Positions 1 through 15,000 of a stretch of 64,000 nucleotides of DNA are shown here, piece by piece (the first letter of the stretch is position 1; every line of letters begins with the position of its first letter). The DNA comes from Notospermus geniculatus. Lineage: Eukaryota; Nemertea; Pilidiophora; Heteronemertea; Lineidae. Below the pieces are notes generated by a model. It was not told where the DNA came from and did not search any database. It worked only from the letters and a program-made list of their open reading frames with translations. Both the position numbers and the translations under genes were made by a program. The stretch lies in contig NMRB01000422.1 in the NCBI GenBank assembly GCA_002633025.1, positions 62,001-126,000 of the forward strand. Direction: 5' to 3'.

Positions 1-25
1 CTGAAGATGTGATGACGTGACTTAC

Positions 26-3000
26 CCAGGTGTACATGGCATACAGTCTTTCTCCTCGCTAGCTCCCGTCTTATTGTAAAATGTGCCTTCATCGCAGGGA
101 AACTCATTGCCTCGAGTTGTTCCTTGGGGGCAGTAGTAACCAGGAGGACAGGGTGTCGGTGATGAGGTGTTCATTAGGCAATAAAATCCTGGGGGACAAA
201 TGTCGCATTTTGGTTGGCCCTCTTCTGCCTGGTAAGTACCAGGTCGACAGACTTCAGGATTTTCAGAGCCAGGTGGGCACATTGAACCTGAAGACATAAT
301 AAATTGCAACATTTTCAAGAGCCTATATAAGTACAGCACAGAGCGCAACTCACCTACCTTTATCCACATACCTTCCTCGTATGTCACGTGGAAGGTACGC
401 TCCACTTCACTGCATATGGAACGGGCACGCACGTGTCTTTTCTGTGACATCTGCGTAGACCATCCACAAATGACATCTTCATTGCGTGCCTTCTACAGCG
501 CCACGCAACATCCGTGGAAGATACGAGGATGGTATGTGCATGACACTACATGTGATATGCGGATGGAATATGGCACGGAAGGTCAATCAGTTGTGCAAAG
601 TACTGTAGAAACGAAAATCAAGGACTTGACTTTCATAATTACTAATTAATAAGAGAGAGAAACGTCAACAAACCTAATGGACATACTCCTCCCATTGTTT
701 TGTTTCCCGGTCCAGGATCAGTTGACCCTAGGATGCAGTGGAATCCTGCATAACATACACTACCAGGTGCAGTCATGTTTGTCTCTGGGCAAGCTCGCCC
801 TCCTGGGCAGAGCAAGCACTGATCTACACTCTCCAACCACAGATCATTGCTGAAATGAAAGACAAGGCAATGAAACTAGTCTTATATTGAATCAGTATTA
901 GACTGTATTATTACTCTTCTCCCGGCCAGCATTCTACTCAAGATCTGACCATGGAGCTAGTTGCATAACACTAAAGGTAAATGCGCTCACCACACGATCA
1001 TCAGTTGAGCATTCACTGCCAAATTTTTTACACATTCAGCCAAAACCAGGCACATTCAATGTTCACATCTATGAATTTGGGAAGAGTGTTCACTTCTGCT
1101 TCTGTAAATCCACGAATATGCCCTGGTGCAGCCAACTTGGTGTGGGCCAGAGTTAATACTTTGAGAATTCCACCCATCACGCTCTCACCTGTACGTCCCA
1201 GCAGGGCAAGGAGTGGGCTTCTTGCTACCAAGTGGGCAGTAGAAACCTCTGGGACAACCTCCATGAGTGTGACGCTCAGTAGGATGGGAGAAGGTAGCAC
1301 CAGATGAGGACCAATATCCAGGGCTGATGGGTCCAGACACTTCAAACAGTCCTGGAAAATAATATCCAGTTTTCACTGGTGTGATAGGGAGGGTAACTTT
1401 CTCTTTGACAGTGTTATTTTCCACCGCGGCTCAGCTTTCCTCCTACATTACATACAAAATCATCCAACATTGTCTGAAGAGCCAATAATGATCCCAGTTT
1501 GAGCTCATGGCTATTCACTCAATATTTGATAAGAAAAGGAAAGAGCATCACTTTTCCCGCCCGAACACTGGTAACCATGGTAGCCTACCTTCGTCACTGC
1601 AGTATGACCCTCCATCACAGCTCACACACTCAGACATCGTCCTCAACCCACGGTGAGGATTGTAAGTTCCAACCGGACATTGTTTAGGAAGTTTCAGAGG
1701 TGAGGTGACGGTGCTGCCAGGACAGTAGTGACCTGCATAGAAGTATTAAAATAAATCAATTAGTAAAATCTGTATTTTATAGTTTTGATTCATGTGTTTC
1801 ATTGCAAAAAACAGAGCCAACTCTAATGATGAATGAGTAACCAACCTTTAGGGCAGACCTCCGGTTGTGTCCTTGAGTAGCAGATGTAACCTCCAGGGCA
1901 GGGTTTACAAGCTTTCATTCCAGTAGCATTGGCATGGAAACCAGACGGACACGGTAACGGCAGACCAGTGCCATTAGGGCAAAAGTGGTGAAAGGGGCAC
2001 AGACCACCAAGACGGCTGTTGGATGGGGTCGGTGATGTCATTCCACTGATACAGAAGAAACCCGCTGTGCAAACACCTGAAATGATTGGATGTGGTGTAT
2101 GAAGACAATACAATTATGCATTCAAAATGTATCGGGAGTAGTTTTTCCTAGTTAATTCAAATTCAGGATTTTAAGAGTGGCATCAGCAGCCACATCAGCA
2201 CCTACATGTATCACCTCCAAGGTAATAGGCCATAATCATGCATTGGCCCATTCATGATTCGAGCCCAGTACCTGACAGAGTGGCGCGATGGAAACATCAC
2301 CACCTGTCACTTCTGAAGTCGCGGGTTTGATTCCCGGTCTGACAGAGAGGGTGCCGACTTTCTGACAGCACATGTGGTCTCCAGGCACTCCGGTTTCCTC
2401 CTGCTATACTTTGGCCAATGTCGATAGAACTAATAACGCCATATTTTGGAAATCAGCCCACATTAATTTGCCAACATGAATATATTTCAACTCACCAGAT
2501 GGAGCTGTTAAGGTTTCATTGTTGCAATACATCCCTGGATCACACGGCTGACAGTCATCCAAGGACCGTCCCCTCTTGTCTGGGTTGTAAGTCCCTGCAG
2601 GACATGGCATCATGGTGTCCGTTCCCTCAGGGCAGTAGTGGCCTTCCCTACAGACTTCACCCCAGATATCTGCGAGGAAGTCCCCATCTGCATGGACATG
2701 GATAGGCTGAGCGTTTATGGCTCTTTTATAGCAGATATGTCCTGCCATGCACTTGCCAGTGGGAACAGTGCCACCCAATTCACTACAGTAGTATCCGGGC
2801 GGGCAAGGGGAACATTCTGATTTCGCCTTGATACCAGTTCTAAAATTGAAATACAAAACCCAGTACAATTTGAGTCGCTCTACCGTACTATGTGAATATC
2901 TGTAACATTCCAAGATTTGGTAGGTTTAGGCCTATAACTTTCTACGGTACCTCTCACACAAACAGCATAAACCAAGTTAACTTACCCATTGTTATAGGTT

Positions 3001-6000
3001 CCTACAGGACAATTTATTGGCATGACAGTCCCCAGGGGACAGTACTTTCCAGGTGGACAAAGTAACGTATGGTTCATGCCTTTTTGCGGACAATACGCCC
3101 CTTCATCACAAAACTGGCAATCAGCTGCGGCAGGGTATGAATTATACTTCCCCTCCTCGCACTCCCGGGGCTGCATCGATCCATTGGGGGCATAGTAACC
3201 TGGAAAACAATGAAATCACAAGACGTTTAAGTTCTGTAAATCTATCCACCGAACTACGTAACTTTTCCTCAATTGATGTTAAAGTAAAGTTAATATATGA
3301 AAAGAGTACAAAGAACTAGGAACGATTTTGCCAGTGGACTTTATGCGAAAAGTTGCAAGAGCATCGTGCAAAAACAACTCCACAAATTCTAGGCTTTAAA
3401 CCAAGACACACAGAATGAATCTGAATGAAAATAACAGGTGAGTCAAAAGCTCCACAAAAGAGAAAATGACCTGGAAATGACATGTTTTCCATCGGAGATC
3501 TTGCCCCACCAAGGCAGAAGTAGCCTCCGTAGCAGAGCCCTGTTGGTTCACCACCAGCTACTTGGTTGCAGTAATACCCTGGGTCGCATTCGAAACAGTC
3601 GTAATTGTTAACGGCCCCTGTGATGTTGCTGTAGGTGCCTTCAGGGCAGGGGGTAGCCTTCCCAGAACCTGACGAGGAAACAGAATTCTGTTAGCTGTAG
3701 AAAACACGCACAACAAAAAGAAAGTGATTATGAAGCAATCGTTGGGCCCTATGCTTGGGTCAAACTTTAGCCTAAGTACTGTGAAGTTAGACTTCCTCTT
3801 TGCTTGAAGCATTGAGAAAAGTCAGGCTTTAATGAAAGTGTGGCTAAGTCCGACCCAAGCATACGGCCCATTAAACTCCTCCCGCAGTTTCGAACCGCTA
3901 CCCACTACATTACCCGCGTTTAGTAGAATCCCTAGGTGGCGTGGAACTAAATGCTGGGGCCGAGCGTAACGGCCCGTTGAAAACAGATGACCACCAGTTA
4001 CCACCGGTTACGCAGGACTTTAACCACCCTTTTGAGAAACATTTTGTATTTCCTCACCAAGTGGACAATAACCTCCCCTCGGGCAGACATTTCCAGTCTT
4101 GCCATCAACAGGAGCTGACGTGGAGGCCCCGCCCCAGCAGACATATCCTGGGTCACATGGTCCCCTTGGTGAAGTCAATCCAGGCGAGTCGCAGTAAAAA
4201 CCAGCATCACAAAATGTACAGTTAAGGTAATGCTCTAAGTCTGGAAGAGATGAAACAAGAATCCTTGAATAAATCTCAGGAAAACCCACGTGCTGATTTT
4301 CTTAGCTTTCTCCAATTAAGGGGGCGTTTGAAAATGGGGAAAAGCACAAGTATCCACAGAAAAGCACAGAACAAGAGTCACTTTTTCATCAACTACATGT
4401 AAGAAGAATCCAACATTACCAAGTTATTTACTTCAATGTAGGGTAACTGGTACTTACTAGTGATGTTCCCATACCTTCCAGATGGGCACGGCACTGGTTG
4501 AGGAGCGCCTAAAGGGCAGTAATACCCTCGAGGGCAGTCAATGGGTTGCGGTGTACCCAATGTGCAGTAATATTGTGATGGACAGACTTTGCACTGTGTC
4601 ACATTCGGTGTGCCTTTGATGTCTGTGTATGTACCAGGGGGACAGGGAACCTTAGGAAAAAACACACAAGGAAAGCTGAGCTACGTCTTAGCACGTTCTT
4701 GAAAATGTTGCTGAACGGGTTCAAACTGTGTGCGATTGGAGTGGACGCAGTGGCAACTTTTTACAGTTTTTTTACAAACTTCATGGGACGCGCTCAGACG
4801 GGAAGGATGCTCAAGAACTTCGAGGCATTGTCTGACCAACACTAAACGTTCTAGCCCGTTTTACGATTTTTTCCACTTTGTAGGTGAATAATTGTTAACC
4901 AACCTGTCTAGGACCATAGGAGCCAATCAAATCCACTCCACTATGATATGGGTTGTTGAAATCTGTGGGACAGTAAAACCCCTCACTGCACTGGCCAGTT
5001 ATTTTCCATGATCCTTCAATGCAGTACGCTCCAGCCGGACAGGGTAAACAGTCATGAAGGCCAGCGCCCCCTGGTGTGGTTCTTATGGTACCAACAGGAC
5101 AGTTCAATTCTACAGGCGCACCTGAAATCAAATCCAAACTGTCGTTAAAGAAATTCATCGACATCATGAAATGATTGAAAGACTGGCACACCTGTTTGGA
5201 CGGAGAGTTTTCTTTTAAATGATCGGAGACTGGAAAGGTCAACAATGGACGGACGTAACGGGTGACGACATAATGCCCCACTTCTGTTGAAGAGGGGGCA
5301 TAAAAATTGACACCTCAACCGTTTAGTGTCTTCTCCTTTTACCCTTCCCAATTTGGCCTCTAATTGTCAGGTATAAGGTTTGGGTTAGGGTTGACCCCTT
5401 TGGGGTGCAAGGGCTAAGTTGGTACTAACATGGAGTTCATAACAGCGAGGATTTACATAAATGTCATGAAATTTTGGGAGCCACACGTTGGGTTCGTATA
5501 TCTGGAGTTCGTAAAATCGAGTTTGTAAGAAGAGCAAGGGTGCACTGTATTTGGGACGGGGAAAAATGGGAAAAAACCCACCAGCAAAGTACCTTTCATA
5601 CATACCTTTAACACAGTACTTTCCCTTAGTGCAGGGTACAGCTTGAGTCATATCCTTCAAACCTCCACCACAGTACATCCCAGCATGACACTGCTTCTCC
5701 CTCCTCATGACAGCATCAGAAGTCACATTCAGGTCACAGTAAAATCCTGGTGGACACGGTTTACATTTCTTCCAACCTGTCTCCGAATACTTTGTAACAC
5801 CACAGGGTTTGGGTATGATGGTTGCAAGACCGCAGTAATGGCCTCCAAGACATGGTAGACACTTGAATCTTCTCTTAGCTGGTTTGCCTGGGAAGATAAA
5901 TGAAATTCATCAATGGGGGAATTCTGGAGGTCTACGTAAAAGATAAAAGCTAGGCCTAAGGCTAATTGCAGATCTCAGGCACTTTTGCGTCCTTGGAAGC

Positions 6001-9000
6001 CTAAAGCTGCATTTACCAGACATCTGGAATGCGGTGTAGGGACATGGAATCCCCAGCGGAAGCGATATGTTGTATGCGAGCATTTTCCGCTTCCGCATTC
6101 CGCAATCCGCGTGTCAGCTAAACGTAGCTTAAGGCCAGGAATGGTTAGAGGAGTCCAGTATAGAGGCTTAGCATATGACATCACAGCAGATTTCATAAAG
6201 CATTTACGAACTATGTTGCACCACATACATACCCAATACAGTACCATCAGCAGCAGCTCCATAAGGCATGTATGTTCCTGTTCTACAGGGTGAGGGGGTG
6301 ATAGTAGCATATTCACAGTAATGACCTGGAATGCAAAGTAGAAGATATTCGGGAGCCCATTTCGAAACATTAATTTGAGTCCCGTTCATCTGTGCAGTGC
6401 AGCATCCAGCTGTAAACCAAAGCCAAAGGCACCTATTTTAGCAGTAGTCTCATCTCTTGGAACTTTTAGCACCAGGGACCACAGGTCAAGGTCTTCGCTA
6501 CAAGTTCCATAAAATGTGTATCAAGATGGCCTCTTCCAGACTTACCAGAGCTGATAATGCTTTGGGTTCAGCCCTGATGGAAAAATCACGAAAGCAACAG
6601 AATACCCTTGGCAGCATAAAGAACAACGATGCAAACCACTGGGATCCCACAGTTGATATCACTTGCACTTCTACTCACCTTGTGTGCATGGTTTGCAGTC
6701 TGATGCAGCCTTGATCCCCTCAACATCGATGTATGTCCCATTCGGACAACCAAACTGCTTCGCAAGCCCGGTTCCATTTGGGCAGAAGAATCCTTTTGGA
6801 CATGGTCCAGTTCGGTGCGTTAGGCCAGCTAGAAATAGATACCAACAGAATTCTACCACCAACACACCAAGATAGGTTCATAAAGCATGGCGTTGAGATA
6901 TTTAAAGATGGAAACTAGTTGGGTTTGAAATTCTCTTAGATGTCAAATTGAGCAGCCACGCCACAGCAATTGTTCATGGCTATTACCAGTACCGGTATCG
7001 TCTTTTTACAATGGAAGTTTATCTTATGGTACGATACGTAAAAGTCGTCTCCGAATTTCGTAAATTTTCGACCCCAACCAGTCTACCTCTGGCACTTTCT
7101 AGATTGGGGTCTTCCTCAGGCACTTTCTAGTAGACTGGGGTCTGATACAGCCTTATCCCCTCAACATCTGTATGTCCCATTCGGACAACCAAACTGCTTC
7201 GCAAGCCTCACCTCGACAGAACATTCCAGCTGGACAGACAGTGCATTGTGATGCTTTGTATAGCCCTATCTTAGGTGAATACGACCCCTTTGGACAAGGA
7301 AATGTTGTTGGTGTTGGAGTCATCAAGGGACAGTAGTATCCAGGGGCACAGTCCACAGGAACGGAGCCATTCCAGTACAGCCCTAGAGGATAAAGAAAAC
7401 AAGAATCCAGTTAAGTTTCAAAACTTTCAAGTAAGAAAGGTGGATGCCAACAATCAAGCATCAACATGATAACAGGTCTCGTGAAAACAATAGCCAATTT
7501 GTCACATAATGTACAAGGAATCCTAGGGAAGATCAACCAAAGTGGAAATCTGTTACTTAAGTATATCCATACCTGTGCCCCAGAAGCAAGCTTTCCCAGG
7601 AGGACAAGGATCGCACTCATCAGCTCGTGTCAAATTTGTCTGTCCAGTGTACGTTCCCGGTAGACAGGGGTAGTCAGTTGGATTAATCGTGCCATTGGGA
7701 CAATAATGACCTGAATGGTACAAATAAACAGTCTCATTAGTAACGTAAAAGTTGTAAATGTCTTCTAATCCTAATGAACAGGGTACCACTATCTAGGATA
7801 ATGGCTGCCTGTACGGGTCAGGGGTAAGGGGTTAGGGTTAGGATTAGGAGTAGGCTTTAGGGGTCAGGGGTAGGAGGCCAGATATCAAGGGTTGTGGGAT
7901 AGGCATCAGGGGTTAGGATTCAGAATGGATGACATTCACCCCTTCAGCATTAGTAACCACTATCCATCCCTCATCAGCCTCTGTCAGTGTAACTTCCTAA
8001 TAAGGAATGAACATTATTTTGCACTCGCACTGCACTAGGACCTGGTTGATCTCCCTAATTTCCAACTCTTAGGTTGTTTACTCCAAGGCAAACTTCACTA
8101 AGGATATGCCACTTACATTAACCAACTGATCGAGAAGTAGAAGTGATGAAATCGATACCGGTACACTTAAAATCAGCACTTCTTCATACAAACCCAACTC
8201 ATTGATGAGAACAAGGTTTTGTGTTGAATAAAATATTTGTACAAACTGGCAAAATCAGTGGAAGATTTCAGTCAACGATGGGCAACTAACCTTCAGAACA
8301 AGGGTCTGTGATATTGGCCTGGCCTTCCTCAGGACAAGCCCATCCAGCATCACACTTCCTACAGTTGAACTCATGAGCTGTGTAATTGAGTGGATTGTAC
8401 GTGCCAGGTTTGCATGGAATTGGTTCTGTTGACGGACGTTCCGCGGTTCCAGATGGGCAATAATGTCCCGCCGGACATGTCTTGCACTCGCTGGGTCCTT
8501 AAAGACAAACCCCGATCCATATTACTAATGAGTCAAATTCACAAAAGTGTTCATTTTGTTCAATCAAACGGTGACAACTGAAATTTGCCAAAGAGGGCCA
8601 GACATTGCAGTTGCCAGATAAAAACCCGGGAGTGAAGGTTCCTCCAAACATTTGCTAAAACCGGGTAGTGAAGGTATCCTCCAAACATTTGCCAAGTAGG
8701 ACCTGGGACTGAAGGAATCAAGAGCGAGTTTGCCACAGAGGATGCCTGTGTGAGAGTCAACAACAAACTGATTCATCCTAAAGCTGCCTTCATTTGCGGC
8801 GGGTGGTGCAGCTGTACGGTACTCCCCCAATGTTATCCAACCACATTCAAAGAAAAGATAGGGTGCCTACATCCTCCCATAGTAGGGGATTGGTCTCACC
8901 CCTCTTCGTACACTCGCACCTGAAGTTCGTGCCAGTGTGAGTGGATGAAGCTCAGGAACGAGGTAAAAACCCCTGTGTGGGAGGATGGGGGCCTGCACGT

Positions 9001-12000
9001 GGCAGACATTGCCTAATGCTGTATCAAAGATGAGCACTTACTTTTCACTCGTTCCCTATTACTGTAGGTCCCAATCGGACAAGGGTTCTGAAATCCACTC
9101 GTTTGGCCAACTGTACACCAGTAGCCTTCTGGACAAGCCCTTCCTTTGTTATTTGCCCCCACCAAACAATAGGCTCCCCTAGGGCATGGCTTGCACCAAC
9201 TCAAGCTAGTTGCCATCATTTTATTATTGACAGTTCCTCCTGAAATTTCAAGGGAATGAAATATTTTAATTAAAGATGATCAAAGTTGTAAGGAAATGTC
9301 AGAAGGATCATCATTGTGCCCAGTCATAAAGGTATTACAATCAAAACTCTTGGACTGATGTTGCTCTTAAATTGCAAGGCAGGTTCAAAATGAAAAGAGA
9401 TGACAACGTTGGGACTGAACTTTGATGTCCGTTACAGAGAGGTGTCCTCCTGGTAGAGGTGTCAGCTAAGGGAGGTGCCACTGTGTTGCTTACACATTCA
9501 CAACCAAACAAAGGCCCTAGCTCATAAGCAATGCCAATGACCACATACGATAATCAATGCTTCACGTTTGAAATCTGCAGGAACTCAATCAGTTAAGCTC
9601 CTCAAAGGCTCGAGGAGAGCTGTTCACACTTGTGAAGGAGAGCTGTTCACACTCGCGCCTGAACTTCAAGGATGCCGAGGAGCGTGGTCAGTCGAGCTCC
9701 TTGGCACAATTTTGCAGGCACCCAGGGCCGCAAGCTGACTACGCCCGTCTTATGTGAAGCACTGGAAAATCACAAAACGAACTTACTTGGACATGGATTC
9801 CCATCAGTTTTGTTTACACCAGGAGGACAGTAATGCCCTATCTTGCATTTCTTCTTGTAATACACAAGTCCCTTTTTGTCACATACATAACCTGGGAGAA
9901 GAGATTTTAACTTATCAGATGCCATCAACTGCAGATAAATTGCAGAAACCTACTTTCAACAAAAGGGCTCTTAGAAGGGACTGCAGTTCACCAGTTGTTA
10001 CTGGTCACAATGTAATGAATATGAAATAGAATCGGGTTTCTAAGGTGAAAGACATTGCTTCCTACCAGATTCGAACCCACGGACCCTCGCATGAGGCATC
10101 AATCACCAGCACTATCACAATGTAATGATGCATTTTCATCATACAATTTTCTTAGTTGCCACTGTATCTTTGGAGCCAAGCATTTGACTTCAGATAGAAT
10201 ACTTACCAGCAGGACAAGTTAAGCAGTCAAGTTCATACCTAGAACCATTAAAAGGATTGTAAGTCCCTTGTGGGCATTTTATGAATTTCTTCCCGTTACA
10301 ATAACCCCCTTTTTTACAGAGTCCATCTTCCGGGCGACTTGTGTTAGCGCCTTTTTTACATATGTATCCTCGTTCGCATGGTTTGCATGATAAGGCAAAC
10401 TTGCCCGAGTAGGTGCCCTTTGGACATTCCTCCTTCTTAGATTCTGAAGAAGAAAGAGTCATCATGATATCTGGCTCCTTTTATAAACACTCGTTTCGAC
10501 AACTGAGTGTAGAATTCAAAGAGGACCTGAAAAAGCATGTACGGTGAAAATCTTCATAAGTATGGTCCCAGTTTGATGAACAGCATAACCACATTCTTAG
10601 CATCTTGCCCTAACAATGGTTCAAATGACTCTTACCCTCGCTTACGCCAAGGAACAGGAGGGTAGTCAAAGGGCGGAGTGAGCAACTGCCGCAGATCATT
10701 TAAACCTGACCTTAGGACATTCTTAGCAACCGCCTCTTGCCTTAACGATGGTTCAAATGACACCTACCCTCACCTATGCCAAGGGAAGGGAGGGTAGTCA
10801 AAGGGCGGAGTGACCAACTGCCACAGATCATTTAAACCTGACCTTAGGAGGGCAATAATGAAATCCCTTACCCTTAGTTGTAGGGCATTTGAACCCGGGT
10901 TCACATGCTGTACAGTTAGGTTTTCCTGCTTCACTATACATCCCAATGGGACATCCATATGGGACTGACACAGTGCTTGGGCAGTACGACCCCTCTGGAC
11001 ATTTCTCACATTTCTGCTTTCCGCCCAAGGAGTAGAAACCAGGCTCGCATTCCTTCCTGGAAAAAAGTGATAGAGAACAACAGGAATTGATCATTTGCTT
11101 CATTGCCAAATCTAACGACAAAATCCCCCACCAAGATACCATTGATATATTCCATAATGACACCACACTTAATTCAACTAATCACACAGCAACCTTTGAA
11201 AACCTGATAATTTGATGATTTGTTTCATAATCTAAACTAATTTTGAAAACATTCAAAAAATTCTGCTAACTTTTTTTTCCCAGTCACGTCAGGGCATTCA
11301 AAGCCAGGAGGACACAATATACAGTGTGACTGATTCCCAAGAGAATAGGTCCCCTTTGGACAAGGCATCTTTTGGTCTTTCTTGGTGTTGGGACACATCT
11401 TCCCCGCTGGACATGGAGTGCACTTCGTCTTCTTGGCCTCGGCAAAGGTACCTCTTCGGCAACGCTTTATCTCACCATTGGTTGAATTAGGACAGGCATA
11501 GCCAGCAGGGCAGATGAGGCATTTTAGTGCTCCTGGTGGAGAAACAAGAGCTCAAGTAAGATCCAAGGATCAACATCTAGAATTTTTCCCTTTGTGCATT
11601 GCAATGTAATGGTTGAGAGGGTCCGTGGGTTCGGAATCTGGTAGGATTCGATGTCTTTCACCTTAGAAACCCGTTTCTATTTCATGTTCTAGTGGTCGAG
11701 AAAGAACTTCTATGTTGACTGGTCCTCTCTCTAGGCTAAAGTTGGGGCCACTACGTTCTTATCTTTTTGAAGAGATTGTGTGGCAAGACAAGTGATTATG
11801 AATGCTTTAACAGGGCTATCAATTAATTAATCACCTGGTAAGGAGTATTCGCCTTTCTCACAGCCAACGATCCCAGTTCCATCTCTTTTAGGACAAGCTT
11901 TGCCACGCTTACACATGGTGCACACCATCTGTTTGCCTTTAGAGTACGTCCCAGGAGGGCAATCATTTGATATTCCTTGGCTGAAATTATAATTTGAGAC

Positions 12001-15000
12001 ACAATATTGTCTAGGTCGACTTGGAATATCCTGAAACTTGCCGAAGATGTATTGACGAATTGATCTGAGAAGGCTATGTCCTTCACAAACACATCAACTC
12101 ATATGATGAACTGGCGGCTATTGGAAAGAAAGGGTTCAACCGGATTCAATCTTTCAGGATAGGCCAACACTGAAATAAGCAGGACTTTGCAGGGGAGTCA
12201 TCCTACACGACTTTTTAGTGAAGTTTTTGCTGGTGACTCCTGGCGAGATGGGAAATCCACTTAACCCAGAAATACAGGCAGTCTTTGCCGTTTGACGGGC
12301 GCGATTTTGCATGCACGTCGCAAACAATAGAAATTCTATTGTTTTCGAGGTGCATGCAAAATCGCGCCCGTCAAACGGCAAAGACTGTATAGGAATGGAA
12401 ACATACTCAGTATATGGACAATACTTCTTCGGAGGACATTCGGTACAATCTGACTGGCCTTCCTTTGAATATGTTCCAGGTTCACATGCTGTCATCTTCT
12501 GGAAGTCCTGCGGATCAGGACACTTGTAACCTGCTGGACATCGGGTGCAATTAGTCTGCCCTGGACTACTGACACTTCCTAGAATAAAGAAATTAGTGAA
12601 GCTATCAATAACTGAAGACTTTTTGCTTTCGGATGGGCACCAATACAATGTAATTGAAGATCATCTGATATGGAAGTCATAATTATTGAAGACTATTGTT
12701 TTACAAAGTAGCCTAATTACCAAATAGTCTGCAAAACCATGACGTACGACACTAGATCTGATATTCCAATTAGGTTCGGGTAAAAGGCTTCACCATTGGA
12801 TTAACTTTTAAAATGAGTTAGTTGGCGGAATTTGTTGAGATAAGGCGTACTTCTTGAATACATTGGGGATTGTAATAATTGACATGAACAGGAAGAGACC
12901 TACCTTGTGGACAGCTTTGTGGTTCTTCATCAGCCTTGGGACACATTGATCCAGCAGGGCACAACTTACATGACTTGGAATTCGAGTCAACGTTGTATTG
13001 CCCGGCAGGACAAGGCTGAGGCACATCAGCTTTGTTGGCACAAGTATATCCTTGAAAGGAGATTTTCATGTTGGTTTGGGTTCAAGTTCACCAACACAAA
13101 CGATAACACCACTATTTACATGCAAATAGAAACTACCCCAGTAGCATTAAGAGGTTGTGATGACTAAAGTTGGAAGACTGGGTGCTCAAGTTGTCAAACT
13201 CAACCCATTAATCATGGAGAGAGAGAGAAGATCATGAGACGTAACATGACAATGGAACACATGAGAGGAATGAAGAGATATGACAAGAAACAATGGGGCA
13301 AACAGGAAATGATAATATCAGATTATGTCATTCATCAAGAGGAATATAATGACAAGTGGAGATGAGAATATCACACTGCAAGAAATGGTACAGATTATCA
13401 CATTAAAAAGAGACAGCAACAATATCATGAAAATGGCCTAACTTTGGCAACAACAAATTAAAGTATATTGACGATTTCAATAGTTTCAGAATTAGCAACA
13501 GGTCAATAATAATATTCAGCAAAACACAGAGTGTAGAGTGGGTAATATGGGAAGACAAGAAAGACAGCGACGAAGATAAGAACAAGTATCAAAGAATGAT
13601 TACCAACAATAAGGGTACATCCACCACAAGTATATCAGAAATTGAAAAACAGAGACATTTATCAACTACAAGGGCATTTAGCAACCTGGAAAAGAGAGCA
13701 ATGTGAAATAAGTGAGGCACGATTTACATGGATGATAATGAAATGATAATCGGTGACAGGCGAAGTTCAAGCAGTTTTATGGGAAAATGTCAAGAGTTTA
13801 ACACTGGCAAAAAGAAATAAGGAACAATACTATCAGCAAGGAAAAAAGACTTTATTTTGAAGTTGAATACAAGAAGTTAAGAACAGCCACAAGTTCACAA
13901 TCTTGTTGCACCAACTCACCTACATCAAGAAGATAGTTTGAAAGACTACCGTGGCATGAAGATATACTGCACCTTCACACTACTGCTCTGGTTCCAGCCA
14001 TGGACGTATACTCCATGTTCCAACTGACCACACCCAACGAACACCCACACATGCAGAAGACTGAACAAAAAAACATTTACTGGAACATTTCACACAAACC
14101 TCCCAAATGCAAGTCATGGGCCTTCAATGTCCCATGCCCGAATGAACATCATCAGGCTGAAGGCCTAGTTCATCACCCATGCTGGCTGAATTACGGGTAT
14201 GTCATGACTTGGCAGGGGAATAGACTACAGAGTTTTCTCAGAAACAGATAAATGGTCCACCAATTCTACAAAGTTTAGGTGAGCAATAGAACAGCATAGG
14301 ACAGACAGATTGAAATTGACAAGAAGAGTTGTATTGTATTGTAAGTGGTAGTGGTATTTCTTTTGTTGAAATGTTCCCCTGTCTTTCCAGGGATGTCAAC
14401 AAGGACATGTAAAAACATAATTCACTTACACCCACATTCAAAGGACGGGGTTGCAGACAATCACAATAGTCAACCGACTCTACCAATAGGCCTACCCAGC
14501 TTCAGAAGTTCAGTTCCATGACACTGAACAATACTTTGTCTTACCTCGTGGACATGGTGAGCATTCCTCCTCTCTGACAAAAGAATAAGTTCCATCCTTA
14601 CATTCCTGAATGGATTTCCTTCCTGGACATTGCTTGCCAGCTGGACAGGGTAGGCATGTGTCAAGTTTCCCTTCCGAGTACGTTCCCTTCTCACAGTCCG
14701 CTGGTGTTGCGGATGGATTGATGCAGAACTTGCCCACTGGACAGTTTTCGCAACTTGTGGCTTCAACACAAAGACAAAGAGGTATCATCATAAAGACTGA
14801 TGGTGATTCTGTCAGAAATTAGACTGGAATCAGCCATAAAACAAATTGAGACAGTCAACTATTCTGCTCCTGATGTAAACGCAGAGGCTACCGTACTTTT
14901 CTTATAAGCAATGTCAGACAGACTGAGAACACCTATGGGCATAACGTTCCAAATAAACAATTTATTCTGAAAATATTACTGTACCCACCTCCTTTTTCAC

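Noticed and set aside
1028-1345. 105-codon minus-strand frame overlapping exon 1351-1189
   Set aside because: It starts with a tempting DCLKC, but only the other frame continues the module and fits the phases of both neighbours.
3558-3812. 84-codon minus-strand frame
   Set aside because: Wrong frame of the true exon 3668-3471; the in-phase frame has the conserved cysteines.
7815-7900. Telomere-like GGGTTAGGGTTAGG stretch
   Set aside because: Only about two exact TTAGGG units within a degenerate G/T-rich intron; not a telomere array.
8871-8987. Imperfect inverted repeat with CCTCCCATAGTAGGGG
   Set aside because: Arms too diverged to call an element with confidence.
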